NCBI RefSeq assembly: GCF_009796845.1
Contig: NZ_CP047025.1
Location: 1,922,001 to 1,986,000, forward strand
Source: Cobetia sp. L2A1
Lineage (GTDB): Bacteria > Pseudomonadota > Gammaproteobacteria > Pseudomonadales > Halomonadaceae
Reading direction: 5' to 3'
DNA length: 64,000 bases
Below the pieces are notes generated by a model. The model searched no databases and was not told where the DNA came from. It saw only the letters and a list, made by a program, of their open reading frames with translations. How positions within the stretch are numbered: position 1 is the stretch's first letter; the number at the start of each line of letters is the position of its first letter. Shown in pieces: positions 7,270 to 16,362 of the stretch. The position numbers were made by a program, and so were the translations under genes.

Positions 7270-9678
7270 TTAGCGTGTCACGCTGATCGGCGCGAGTGCA
7301 TCACCATGTTCCTTCACACGGCCAATAATGGCGCTGGCGGAATATCCTGCTGCCTTGAGTGCAGCAAGGCAGGCTTCACTCTGGTCAAGTGGGATACTGG
7401 CCAGCAGGCCACCGGCGGTCTGCGGGTCAAACAGTAGCGGATAGCGTGGGTGATCTACCAGTGCTTGCTGATTCTTGAGGGCACGTTTGAGTCGTAGGTT
7501 GGCAGGCTGCAGTGAACTGACCACACCCCGCGCAACACATTCCTCGGCACCTTCCAGTATTGGCAGTGCGGCGATATCGAGTTCGGCATCGACTCCACTG
7601 GCTCGAGTCATCTCGACAAGGTGCCCCAACAGCCCGAAACCGGTGATATCCGTCGAGGCGGTCGTGTGATGGCGGCGCAGAATATCCGCCGCCTGCTGAC
7701 TGGATTGCTGCATGCTCACTAGCGCCGCATCAATCCAGCGACCACGCGCTACCAGTCGTGCATGAGCCGCCAGTAGGGTACCGGTGCCGATGGCCTTGGT
7801 GAGAATTATCACATCGCCAGGCCGCATGCCGCCCTTGCAGGTGACACCGGTCAGGGACTCGTCGACCAGGCCATTGAGCGCAAAGCCCAGCGCGAGTTCC
7901 TGTCCTTCGCCGGTATGTCCGCCGACTAGACTGCAGCCGGCTTCATTCAGCACCTCAGTTGCCCCTTGCATCAGTTCGCGTACCAGTGGTTCGATCTTGC
8001 GCTCTACGCCTTGTGGCACCGTGGCAATCGCCGTCGCCGTGTGTGGGCGTGCACCCATGGCATAGAGATCGCCTAGCGCATGGTTAGCGGCAACGCGACC
8101 GAACAGATAGGGGTCATCGATGAAAGCGCGGAAAAAGTCGACACTGTGGACCAGCGCCTGGCCTTTTGGGATTCGCACGATGGCAGCATCGTCTGGCGCA
8201 TGCAGTCCGACCAGTACGTCTTCATTCTCACGCGGTGCCAGGCTGCCCAGCGCACGCGAGAGCACGTTGGCCCCTACCTTGGCACCGCAGCCGCCACAGC
8301 GCATGGCCAATGCCGAGAGTGCCTGGTGCGCATCCTGCTCATCCAGCTCAGCAGTAAGGTGAGGGTGAAGCTTTTTGGAAGGGCCGCTCAATGCCTGCCA
8401 GGCATTCTTGCAGCGCTCGCCTAGCTCAGACATGCCACTGCCAGCCTCTGTGTTGGAAGCGCTCTGCATGCTGGGAAGATCATTGAAGCGCGTCATGAAC
8501 TGACGATCGATGTGGTCCTTCCAACGCCATAGCCAGGGACGAAGACGAGGCGAAACCAGTCCCAGTGAGCCACGCGAAGCGATGGCGTTTCTGTCGCCAG
8601 TGCTGATCAACGCCAGCCAACGGGGTTGCGGTAAATAATCCTTGAGGGGCTCACCACGTACGGCCCGTCGAAGGTTGTCGGCCAGCGGACGCGATTGACG
8701 TACGGCGAAGACACCGGCTTTCTCGCGCGGATGATTGACTTGATGTGCGATGTCGCCAGCCGCGAAGATGGCGTCGTCATCCAGTGTCTGCAGGGTATCG
8801 CGCACCTTGAGAAAGCCGTCATCATCCAGACTCAAGCCAGTCCTGGAAAGCCAGCGTGCACCGCCGGCGCGTGTCACCCAGATGGCTTCATCCGCTCGAT
8901 AGGCGGCTCCGGAGGCGCTGATCAACTGACGTTGTTGAGTTTCTGTATGGGTCTCGACAGCAGTGATCTCCTCGCCAAAGTGCACCGTGATACCGCGTGC
9001 AGCGAGTGTGTCTGCCAGGGCATCCCCGACCGCTTGCGTATGCGTCGGCAGCAAGCGCTTGCCACGCGTGATGAGCGTCAGGCGAGGGGCAAGCCCTGCT
9101 GGCATCTCATTGACCAGGCGTTGCTGAATGGCCAGCAATAGCTCGACACCGCCCGCGCCGCCACCGACCAGCACGATATCCAGGGGGGAGGTCGCGGCAC
9201 GAGCACGTGCGAGCAAGCGTATCCAGCGCTCCTGGAAGGTGCTGATCGGCTTGACGGCCACTACTGGTGCATCATGCGCTTCAGGATTGCCGATCCCCTC
9301 GATGTGATCCAGTCGCGGGGTGGAGCCGATATTGATCGACAGCACGTCGTAGTTCACCGGCGGCCGGTTGGCACAGAGCACGCGGCGGTCTTGACGGTCA
9401 ATATCGATCACATGGTCACGATAGAAGCGAGCACCCGCGAACTGACACAGGCGTCTCAGGTCGATATGCACGTCATCGAAGGTGTAATGCCCCGCCACAT
9501 AACCCGGTAGCATGCCGGAGTAGGGCGTGTCAGTGTCACGGCAGATGACGGTCAGGCACACGCCGGGTTCCGGGTGCATGGCGAAGCGCATCAATACGCC
9601 AACATGGCTATGTCCGCCGCCAACCAGGACGATGTCACGCACGATGGGCGCCTTGGCAGGCATGGACGCAGATGGCAT
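7270..9678 (-). CDS. selD: Fusion of FAD-dependent oxidoreductase and selenide, water dikinase (SelD)
   Basis: 802 residues in two parts. Residues 10-380 form an NDH-2-like flavoprotein: FAD site VLVGGGHSHVG at 17-27, NAD(P)-type site VLVGGGAGGVE at 169-179 and the late FAD motif AAGDIA near 306. Residues 455-795 are SelD, which makes selenophosphate from selenide and ATP: MRCGGCGAKVG, with Cys464 aligning to the catalytic Cys17 of E. coli SelD (Cys19 is replaced by Ala), then APDDAAIV, VDFFRAFIDDPYLFGR, GGHTGEGQE and TDITGFGLLGHLVEM. Such fusions are known; the flavoprotein half may deliver or reduce selenium, but this is unproved. No selA, selB, Sec tRNA or mnmH gene is seen here. Confidence 0.93.
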   Translation of the reverse strand: MPSASMPAKAPIVRDIVLVGGGHSHVGVLMRFAMHPEPGVCLTVICRDTDTPYSGMLPGYVAGHYTFDDVHIDLRRLCQFAGARFYRDHVIDIDRQDRRVLCANRPPVNYDVLSINIGSTPRLDHIEGIGNPEAHDAPVVAVKPISTFQERWIRLLARARAATSPLDIVLVGGGAGGVELLLAIQQRLVNEMPAGLAPRLTLITRGKRLLPTHTQAVGDALADTLAARGITVHFGEEITAVETHTETQQRQLISASGAAYRADEAIWVTRAGGARWLSRTGLSLDDDGFLKVRDTLQTLDDDAIFAAGDIAHQVNHPREKAGVFAVRQSRPLADNLRRAVRGEPLKDYLPQPRWLALISTGDRNAIASRGSLGLVSPRLRPWLWRWKDHIDRQFMTRFNDLPSMQSASNTEAGSGMSELGERCKNAWQALSGPSKKLHPHLTAELDEQDAHQALSALAMRCGGCGAKVGANVLSRALGSLAPRENEDVLVGLHAPDDAAIVRIPKGQALVHSVDFFRAFIDDPYLFGRVAANHALGDLYAMGARPHTATAIATVPQGVERKIEPLVRELMQGATEVLNEAGCSLVGGHTGEGQELALGFALNGLVDESLTGVTCKGGMRPGDVIILTKAIGTGTLLAAHARLVARGRWIDAALVSMQQSSQQAADILRRHHTTASTDITGFGLLGHLVEMTRASGVDAELDIAALPILEGAEECVARGVVSSLQPANLRLKRALKNQQALVDHPRYPLLFDPQTAGGLLASIPLDQSEACLAALKAAGYSASAIIGRVKEHGDALAPISVTR

Positions 9679-9747
9679 CAGAGATCTCGGCAGTCAGAAA
9701 AGGGCGGGGTGATGAACAATGAGTAATGATATCAGGAGTCTAGCAAC

Positions 9748-10383
9748 TTGAACTTTCTGGGTCATGCGCGCTTGAGTCTGGCGGGCAACGATGACTTTCT
9801 GTTTGGCAACTTGATCGCCGACGGGGTGCGCGGCAGTGACTTGAGTGACTGGTCATCGGAAATAGAGGCGGGCATTCGTTTTCATCGCCGATGTGATGCC
9901 GTGATCGACTCGCATCCCGAGACGCGCTGGTTGCTGACACAAGTGCCTCCCGCCTCGCGTCGTGTTGCCGGTATCGCGCTGGACATGATGTGGGATCACC
10001 TGCTGGCGGGCGACATGCGCGATGACGATATCGAACGCCTGTATCGCTTGTTGGCGCGTGAGGACGTTCCATCTCGCCTGGCCAGCTTGATCGAATGGGT
10101 TGAGGTACGCGATGCACTCAGGCGTTATCGTGAGCTGGATTTCACGTTATCGACCATTGCCAGCATCGGAGAGCGTATGACAGCCCGACGATTGGCGGCC
10201 AAACGAATTATGCCTCGCCAATCGCTGAGGGGTACGCATGGCGCTGGTGGTCTGGATGCAGGAGAGAATCCGCTGGCAGGCATCACGCCGTGGTTGGCGG
10301 ACAACCGCGCATTGCTGCAGGATAGCTTCGCACGGTTGTGGCCGGACATGCTGGCATTGCGCCAGCATGTCGTACTGGGATGA
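9748..10383 (+). CDS. acpH: Acyl carrier protein phosphodiesterase AcpH
   Basis: 211 residues, close to the usual length of this family (DUF479). The enzyme removes 4'-phosphopantetheine from holo-ACP in fatty acid metabolism. Recognisable parts are MNFLGHARLSLAGNDDFLFG, NLIADGVRG, IRFHRRCDAVIDSHPE and LDMMWDHLLAGD, which hold the conserved Asp/His residues of the HD-like hydrolase. The start codon is TTG at 9748, placed by the conserved MNFLxH N terminus and a CAGGAG site at 9733-9738. It is transcribed away from selD across a 69-bp gap. The IS30 remnant begins about 270 bp downstream. Confidence 0.88.
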   Translation: MNFLGHARLSLAGNDDFLFGNLIADGVRGSDLSDWSSEIEAGIRFHRRCDAVIDSHPETRWLLTQVPPASRRVAGIALDMMWDHLLAGDMRDDDIERLYRLLAREDVPSRLASLIEWVEVRDALRRYRELDFTLSTIASIGERMTARRLAAKRIMPRQSLRGTHGAGGLDAGENPLAGITPWLADNRALLQDSFARLWPDMLALRQHVVLG

Positions 10384-10653
10384 ACGCCTCAGCGTAGCTC
10401 GAGACGCGTGAAGGGACGCAGCAAATAGGAAAGCACGCTGCGCTCTCCTGTAACTGCGCCGCTGGTGCTCGCTTCTGATAGTCTTGCCTAGAAATATCGC
10501 CGGCGAACTGGTCCCCGTGACGGTAAAGATGGCTTAGTTCATTGGGATCCGCATACGAAGTGCTCGATTGAAACAAGATCGCTATTTTCCAGAGTGACGA
10601 AAAGATTATTTCATTGACGGGTCATCGCTTCGATATCTCGAGGCTTCAGACCT
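10384..10653. other. Intergenic stretch between acpH and the IS remnant
   Basis: No gene, clear terminator or repeat is recognised here. With the IS remnant it makes up the longest non-coding part of the window. Confidence 0.5.
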
Positions 10654-11752
10654 GGATTCATGGAATAAGTACAGCGCTTTGAATCACCCGGTAGAAACAA
10701 AAGAGCCAGCGCCGGTACCTTCTCTGCTTTACCGACCAAAGTGAAGCAGAGCATGAGCTACCAATAGCTGACCCAGACGCTACGATACCAGATTCATGCA
10801 CGTCGTGACGTAGGATTGAGTTGACGACAGATCGCTAAAGCACTTGGCATTCATGACAGTACCGTCAGTCGCGAGTTGCGCCGAAACGGGATCGATAGCG
10901 GCTATCATCCTGCGCGTGCCCAGACATGCAGCGATCATCGGCGCCGTACTGCCAAGAAGCGGACCAAGCGCTTATCCAGTATGATCGCCGCCGTTGCTGT
11001 CCGCCTGCGTGAGGAATGGAGGAGCCCAGAGCAGATCAGCCGGTTTATCGCGCCCTTGTCCGGTATGAGCATCAGCCATCAATGGATTTATACGATAGTC
11101 TGGGATGAATAAGGCCTGGAGGCGATCTCTGGAAGCACTTGCGCCAGCCGAAACGGCGTAGCAAGGATCGTGCTCATACCAAGAGTGCTGGACTCGGCAA
11201 GATATCAACTTGCGTCGCTATCGAGCATTGCCCAGTCGAGGTCAATGACAGATGGTTCATTGGTTACTGGGAGGGTGACACGGTGGCTCAGGGACATAAG
11301 ACTACGGGGCTGGTTAGGCTGGTAGAGTGCCGAAACGGCTTATTTCTTGGCCGCACGATTGCCCAAGCTTACAGCGGAACTGATGCAACGGGCGGTGGTT
11401 CGGTGACTGAAACCTCGTCGTGGTGCTGTCCAGACAATTACCTTGGATAACGGCCCGGAATTTGCCGGTCGCGAAGATGTCGCGAAGGCTTTGGTAGCAA
11501 AGACTTATTTCTGTGATCTCTACTGCTCCGGCCAGCGAGGGGCCAACGAGAATACCAATGGCTTGATACGGCAATACTTCCCTAGAGGAACAGACTTCCA
11601 GAAAGTCAGCAATTCTGAGCTACGCGAGATAGTCGATACACTGAATGACCGGCCCCGAAAGCGCCTCGGCTATCGAATACCGGTCCAGGTATTCCCGGGA
11701 GAATATTCAGGAGCCTTGGATACTGCACGTGATGCACTTGTTGCTTGAATTC
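10654..11752 (+). mobile_element. Decayed IS30-family insertion sequence
   Basis: An element of about 1.1 kb, the normal IS30 size, contains a broken transposase gene. Its proposed right end (11731-11752, GATGCACTTGTTGCTTGAAT) and left end (near 10654-10676, GGATTCATGGAATAAGTAC) are imperfect inverted repeats, roughly 15 of 21 matches when aligned by hand. The repeat divergence and the stop codons say it is old and immobile. The ends are approximate. Confidence 0.65.
10753..11748 (+). pseudogene. IS30-type transposase pseudogene
   Basis: Read in pieces the product is IS30 transposase. An N-terminal helix-turn-helix follows MSYQ (RQIAKALGIHDSTVSRELRRNG), then RSPEQISRF and ISHQWIYTIVWDE. In another frame comes LRQPKRRSKDRAHTK, then WFIGYWEGDTV with the first catalytic Asp, and finally TLDNGPEFAGRE with the second Asp, ANENTNGLIRQYFPRGTDF with the Glu, and LNDRPRKRLGY. 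Disruptions are an in-frame TAG after codon 4, a TGA after LS at about codon 23, a TAA plus frameshift near 11110, and a further frame change near 11380-11450. It is clearly non-functional. Confidence 0.85.
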
Positions 11753-11823
11753 AGAAGCGTAACGGCGAGTGATGCGACGTGCTCGTTATTGCTGTTCAGG
11801 TTAGATCTCAAGAATCTGGAATG

Positions 11824-11851
11824 AAAAACGCCACCCCAAAGGATGGCGCTT
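11824..11851 (-). terminator. Terminator of the carbonic anhydrase gene
   Basis: The stem CGCCACCC/GGATGGCG around CAAA is preceded on the plus strand by five A residues, which become the U-tract for minus-strand transcripts. One mismatch in the stem. Confidence 0.65.
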
Positions 11852-11879
11852 ATGACTTCAACTATTTGAAATTACTTAT

Positions 11880-12674
11880 TTATCTTTGTAGTGGGCGAGC
11901 ATTTTCGCCACCTTGCCATTTCAGATAGGCATCAATCTGTGCCTGTGAGGCTTCGACGGGTGTCTTCATGACGTACCAGTTGACGGACTCAGAACACGGC
12001 GGAGTGGTGAGAGAGCCCTCATACTGCCAGCCCGAGTGATCACGTGGCAGCAGCAGATTAGCCGACAAGCCACTGGTCAGCGTTTCTGATAGGCCTGATT
12101 GCGGGAGACGACTCAGCAGTCGATTGAGTGCCAGGTTGTCGTGCCCCGCCTTGACCATGACCGCGATGATGGCCAGCTTGCCCTCAGGCGTCGAATGGAC
12201 AAGGTGAATCTCCATCGCTGAGTGCTTGCCATCGATGGAGTGCTCAGAGGGTATATGGAGGTGCACTTGTGACAGTGTGTACTGGATCCCCTCCAGCGTC
12301 ATGGTATTGCCACTCGCGCCTTCGATCTGCAACGTATGACCGGTGTCACGCGTGACGAGCAAAGGGGAGTGGTAATCGAGCTTCGGCCCATTTTCATCCA
12401 GGGTGCGTTGCTGGCTATCGATATTGATGGGCGATTGTTGCTTGCCCGTCGTGCACTCTGCATAGCCCGGCGTCAATTCACCCCAATGCTCAGGACCATT
12501 TTCACTGTTGGCATCTTGAGTGGAATAACTCCATTCAGTGACTGAGGTGCCCGGGGCGGGCAAGGAATCACTGCTCTTGGCCTGCACGGAAGCCGAAAGT
12601 GCGGAAGTGGCGATGATAACAGCCGCAATGAGCGGGCGGAGTGACATGAGAGTGGTCGACGGGGCGACGGACAT
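11880..12674 (-). CDS. Exported alpha-class carbonic anhydrase
   Basis: 264 residues with an N-terminal signal peptide (hydrophobic run LRPLIAAVIIATSALSASVQA), so periplasmic. It interconverts CO2 and bicarbonate. Alpha-class hallmarks are HWGELTPGYAECTTGKQQSPINI, the zinc ligands in QVHLHIPSEH and MEIHLVH (His, His and His), and the C-terminal YEGSLTTPPCSESVNWYV. The start at 12674 has AAGGAA upstream; Met10 is an alternative. It is oriented with moeA but separated by 194 bp. A link to CO2 from periplasmic formate oxidation is inferred from position only. Confidence 0.9.
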   Translation of the reverse strand: MSVAPSTTLMSLRPLIAAVIIATSALSASVQAKSSDSLPAPGTSVTEWSYSTQDANSENGPEHWGELTPGYAECTTGKQQSPINIDSQQRTLDENGPKLDYHSPLLVTRDTGHTLQIEGASGNTMTLEGIQYTLSQVHLHIPSEHSIDGKHSAMEIHLVHSTPEGKLAIIAVMVKAGHDNLALNRLLSRLPQSGLSETLTSGLSANLLLPRDHSGWQYEGSLTTPPCSESVNWYVMKTPVEASQAQIDAYLKWQGGENARPLQR

Positions 12675-12868
12675 CGGGAATTCCTTGCGCGACTAAATCT
12701 TGGGCAGCGCAGATAGTGTTGACCTCACATGAAGAGGCGACATATCTGGCAGTGCAAAGTGAATCAGTGTGCCGGACTTGCTAGCAAGGTCAAGACGGCG
12801 CTGGACAGGGACGGTGGTTGTCGCCATTCAGCGCCATCAGGTGTGACTGCTAGTGTCTGCCAGACTGC

Positions 12869-14176
12869 TCAGGAAACAAGCCATAGACATTCGATGGAAT
12901 CACCGACTGAAATACGACTCTGAGGTGGGATGATAGCCAAGGCTTCAGCGCCCACGCAGGAGGACAGGATGGCGGAGTTCTGATCACGGAAGGCATGGGC
13001 CTGCAGTTGGCCATCGCTTCCGGGAGCCAGTGTCACGCGCAGGTGATCCTGACGGATGGCGGTCTTGGCGGTAAAGGCAGCACGCACCTTGAGTCTTGGC
13101 AATTCATGCAGTGCATGGCAGCGGGTCATCGCTCCCAGGAGCGGTCGCAGGAAGAGCCACGCGCCCACCCAGCTGGAGACGGGATTACCTGGCAATCCGA
13201 CGACGCGCACTGAGTGCCCGGTACTTGACGCGATACGGCCTAGCGCCAGGGGTTTGCCAGGCTTGATGGCCAGTCGCCACAGATCAATGCTGCCGAGAGA
13301 TTCGATGGCAGGGCGCACGTGGTCTTCTTCGCCAACACTGACACCACCACAGGTCACGATCAGATCGACTTCCTCAGCTGCTGATGCCAACGCATCGCGC
13401 GTGTCAGTGAATGTGTCAGGCACCTTGAGAGGCGCGATCACGACATCAGCACCAAAGTCGCTCAGCATCTGACTCAGCATGACGCGGTTGGAATTATAGA
13501 TCTGGCCGCGTGCCAAGGGTTGGCCAGGTTCTATCAATTCATCACCGGTGGCAAAAAGCGCCACTCGGACCTTGCGCCGCACCGGCACTTGACTGAGCCC
13601 TTGTCCGCACAATAGGCCAAGCGCCGCAGCATCCAGTCGTATACCAGCGGCAAGCAAGCGATTGCCTGACGCGACATCCCGCCCGCGGACCCGAATGTTA
13701 TCGCCTTTCCTCCGTGGGCCGGGTAGCCAGGCTTCCTGGACGCCCGACGAGCTTTCACGCAGCGTGACCTCTTCTTGCATGATTACCACATCAGCGCCCT
13801 CTGGAATCTCCGCCCCGGTAAAGAGCCTTCCGCAGCTCTTGCTGGCGAGAGGTTGCGGTGCATGCCCTGCGGCAACCCGCTGGCTGACCGGTAACCAGGC
13901 ACCATTGCCAATATCTGCGACGCGTGCGCAATAGCCGTCCATCTGGGAGTTGTCGGCAGGCGGTACATCCAGCTGGGCCAGGATATCGTCTGCCAAGACT
14001 CTGCCAGCGGCTTCTTTTACCGTAACGCGCTCGACTCCCATCAAGACACAGTGTTCACGCAGGGCTACGAGAGCACTGGCCAGTGGCGCGAGTGGAGTAG
14101 GGCCGGGCACGCTGTCACAGCCGCAAGCATCCGCCGTTGGTGTCTTTGCAAGGGGTGAGGTTGGCTCAGTGGGCAT
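12869..14176 (-). CDS. moeA: Molybdopterin molybdenumtransferase MoeA
   Basis: About 435 residues, slightly longer than E. coli MoeA because of a Pro/Thr/Ala-rich start. It inserts molybdate into adenylylated molybdopterin in the last step of Mo cofactor assembly. Seen in order: RVTVKEAAGRVLADDI, PPADNSQMDGYC, RLFTGAEIPEGADVVIMQE, FATGDELIEPGQPLARGQIYNSN, TCGGVSVGEEDHVR and VVGLPGNPVSSWV. The start at 14176 is chosen because it overlaps the moaB stop by 11 bp and the frame upstream lies inside moaB. The cofactor is needed by the adjacent formate dehydrogenase. Confidence 0.93.
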   Translation of the reverse strand: MPTEPTSPLAKTPTADACGCDSVPGPTPLAPLASALVALREHCVLMGVERVTVKEAAGRVLADDILAQLDVPPADNSQMDGYCARVADIGNGAWLPVSQRVAAGHAPQPLASKSCGRLFTGAEIPEGADVVIMQEEVTLRESSSGVQEAWLPGPRRKGDNIRVRGRDVASGNRLLAAGIRLDAAALGLLCGQGLSQVPVRRKVRVALFATGDELIEPGQPLARGQIYNSNRVMLSQMLSDFGADVVIAPLKVPDTFTDTRDALASAAEEVDLIVTCGGVSVGEEDHVRPAIESLGSIDLWRLAIKPGKPLALGRIASSTGHSVRVVGLPGNPVSSWVGAWLFLRPLLGAMTRCHALHELPRLKVRAAFTAKTAIRQDHLRVTLAPGSDGQLQAHAFRDQNSAILSSCVGAEALAIIPPQSRISVGDSIECLWLVS

Positions 14177-14696
14177 GGGTACCCCGCTCCGGAATGACCA
14201 GATTGGCAAAGTTGCAGGGACGGTGTCGACTGTCCAGCTGTTCCTTGAGAATGCCGTCCCATGCAGTACGACATGCGCCGGTGGAACCTGGCAGGCAAAA
14301 GACGACGGTGCGATTGGCGAGGCCACCCAAGCAGCGGCTCTGGATGGTAGAGCTTCCGACTTCCTGATGTGATAGCTGACGGAACAGCTCACCGAAGCCC
14401 TGGATTTCCTTGTCGAGCAGCACACGTATCGCTTCCGGGGTCGAGTCGCGCCCGGTGAAGCCCGTACCACCGGTCGTCAGGATCACTTGCACCGAAGCAT
14501 CCGCAATCCACTCGCTGACCACGGCGCGCAGCTGATAGACATCGTCTGGCACGATACGTTTTTCATGGAGTTGGTGGCCGGCCGCAGTGAGACGTTCGAC
14601 AAGAGAGTCACCGGAACGATCATTCTCGGCTGTGCGAGTGTCGGACACGGTCAACACCGCGATAGTCAGGCCTATCTGTACGTCGTTGCTGCTCAT
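14166..14696 (-). CDS. moaB: Molybdenum cofactor biosynthesis protein MoaB
   Basis: About 176 residues. The MoaB/MogA fold binds and adenylylates molybdopterin. Motifs are LTVSDTRTAENDRSGDSLVERL, IVPDDVYQLR, ILTTGGTGFTGRDSTPEAI, a GFGELFRQLSH segment and VVFCLPGSTGACRTAWDGIL. ATG at 14696 is preferred since GGAG lies five bases upstream; an in-frame GTG at 14702 overlaps the DUF1244 stop as GTGA. It sits in an operon DUF1244-moaB-moeA, with moeA overlapping its end. Confidence 0.92.
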   Translation of the reverse strand: MSSNDVQIGLTIAVLTVSDTRTAENDRSGDSLVERLTAAGHQLHEKRIVPDDVYQLRAVVSEWIADASVQVILTTGGTGFTGRDSTPEAIRVLLDKEIQGFGELFRQLSHQEVGSSTIQSRCLGGLANRTVVFCLPGSTGACRTAWDGILKEQLDSRHRPCNFANLVIPERGTHAH

Positions 14697-14698
14697 GT

Positions 14699-15043
14699 TC
14701 ACTCCTTCTTCCCTTGCTGACGTGCCTCGAGTGCGGCCAGCTGCTCAGGTGTCGCCTTGCCCTGATGATGTGTTTTCCACTCCGAATAGGGCATACCGTA
14801 GACATGCTCGCGTGCTGCCTCGTAATCGAACGCAACGGCGCGCTCTTCACCCGCAGTCACCAGCCATTTCGATAAGCAGTTGCGACAGAAGTCGGCAAGA
14901 ATCATCAGATCGATATTCTGCACATCCTTGTTGTCGTCAAGGTGCTTGAGCAGGCGACGAAAGGCAGCGGCTTCCAGCTCGGTACGTGTCTGTTCATCCA
15001 GTTCGCTGATTTTCTGAACTGAAGGGATATTCTTATCAGTCAT
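14699..15043 (-). CDS. DUF1244 family small protein
   Basis: 114 residues, soluble, start set by a CAGGAG site just upstream. The DUF1244 core is FRRLLKHLDDNKDVQNIDLMILADFCRNC followed by LSKWLVTAGEE and HVYGMPYSEWKTHHQ, a compact all-alpha protein with conserved Cys and His residues (FCRNC, YxxWKxxHQ) that could bind metal. Function unknown. It is the first gene of the Moco operon and is close enough to moaB to be translationally coupled, which ties it to cofactor or redox metabolism by position only. Confidence 0.82.
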   Translation of the reverse strand: MTDKNIPSVQKISELDEQTRTELEAAAFRRLLKHLDDNKDVQNIDLMILADFCRNCLSKWLVTAGEERAVAFDYEAAREHVYGMPYSEWKTHHQGKATPEQLAALEARQQGKKE

Positions 15044-15218
15044 GATTGTCTCCTGACAGGACAAGATAGTGGACTTGTCGCTATGAATATTGGCGCATCT
15101 CAAGAAACCGTGCGGCTATCTCACTGACTTTACGCAACTAATGACGAGCTGTGAACTAGTGACGTGAGACACCTGTGTTGCCAGTGGGGAAGCACATGGA
15201 TATCAAGAGCGCAGGCAA

Positions 15219-15250
15219 CAAAACGCCCGGCAGGTGAACCTGTCCGGGCG
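15219..15250 (-). terminator. Terminator after the formate dehydrogenase operon
   Basis: The stem CGCCCGGCAGG/CCTGTCCGGGCG (one bulged T) closes a TGAA loop and is preceded on the plus strand by ACAAAA, a weak U-tract on the minus strand. Confidence 0.7.
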
Positions 15251-15294
15251 AGTGGTCAATTGAGCCTTGAAACGACAGGCTGACGGTTATCGAC

Positions 15295-16353
15295 TCAATT
15301 GGGGCGTTGATGTCGTGCCAAGGCGTCATCGGATGCCGTGGAAGGATCTGACTGAGGATCCGCTGCTTCCGCCTGCTTGACCTCGTCGTACCACAGGTTG
15401 TGGTGCTGCTTGGCCCAGGTTTCATCCACGTAGCCCGTCTTCATGCCTTCCAATGCCCCTTCGGTACCGGCAGTACCGATATAGATGTGACCGAAAGACA
15501 CGGCGATCAGGATCAGTGATGCAATCCCATGGAAGGCGTTCGTCCACTGCATGACGTCACGCGTCTGTCCGAAGATGGGGAAGTCCATTATCAGGCCACT
15601 GACAACCACGACGAGGCCGACGCTGGCCAGAATCCAATACCATGCCTTTTCGCCACCATTGGCAAAGCCGGCATCTGGATGCTTGCCCTTGATCATGCCG
15701 CCACCCTGACGGAACCATTCGAAGTCATGCTTCTTGGGCAGATTAAGTGACAGCCACTTGGCCAACACGAGAATCAGCATGATCGAGAACAGTGGGCCTA
15801 GATAGTTATGCGCCAGTTTCGTGGCCATGATCATGTTGGCCCAGAACACATCCCCGAAGATGTTGCGGAACACGAACTTGCCCCACAGCAGATTGATGCC
15901 AGTGATCGCCAGAATCAGGAACAGCGTCGCCAGCGTCCAGTGCATGGCACGTTCCAGCGCCGTCCAGCGCAACATCAGCTTACCGGAGCGTGGGTGATCA
16001 AGATCATTGCGGCCCACCAGCAGATAGAAGATGGCGAGGACTGCCAGCATGCCCCCCAGAGCGATCAGGCCACCTGGCGAGATCCAGCGATTGCGGATCT
16101 GACGCCAGGTCTCACCACTCTGGTTGATCAAGCTGTAATTGGAGTCGTGGCGGCTGTCGATGGAATTATCACCATCCTTCACCTGTCGCCAGGTGTCAGC
16201 ATCGACCGTTCCCACGGCTTGTCCGATCTCGGCGCTCGGGTCGGCCGCCACGGCAAGAGGTGCCAGCCACAGGCTCGCCATCACCAAGCTGAGGAACGTG
16301 ATCACGACGAGCAGGCGTGACATTGTAAAGAGCGTTGTAAAGTGCGCGCGCAT
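15295..16353 (-). CDS. fdhC: Formate dehydrogenase gamma subunit, cytochrome b556 type
   Basis: 352 residues. After a signal-like segment (LLVVITFLSLVMASLWLAPLAVA) and a polar stretch come four transmembrane helices of the FdnI/FdoI family: GGLIALGGMLAVLAIFYLLVG, AMHWTLATLFLILAITGI, the helix after KLAHNYLGPLFSI, and WILASVGLVVVVSGLI, with later NAFHGIASLILIAVSFGHIYIG. His residues in ERAMHW, KLAHNY, NAFHG and FGHIY are the likely haem b ligands. It anchors the periplasmic alpha-beta dimer and passes electrons to quinone. A strong AAGGAGG site precedes the ATG; the gap to fdhB is 9 bp. Confidence 0.92.
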   Translation of the reverse strand: MRAHFTTLFTMSRLLVVITFLSLVMASLWLAPLAVAADPSAEIGQAVGTVDADTWRQVKDGDNSIDSRHDSNYSLINQSGETWRQIRNRWISPGGLIALGGMLAVLAIFYLLVGRNDLDHPRSGKLMLRWTALERAMHWTLATLFLILAITGINLLWGKFVFRNIFGDVFWANMIMATKLAHNYLGPLFSIMLILVLAKWLSLNLPKKHDFEWFRQGGGMIKGKHPDAGFANGGEKAWYWILASVGLVVVVSGLIMDFPIFGQTRDVMQWTNAFHGIASLILIAVSFGHIYIGTAGTEGALEGMKTGYVDETWAKQHHNLWYDEVKQAEAADPQSDPSTASDDALARHQRPN

Positions 16354-16362
16354 GTCGCCTCC

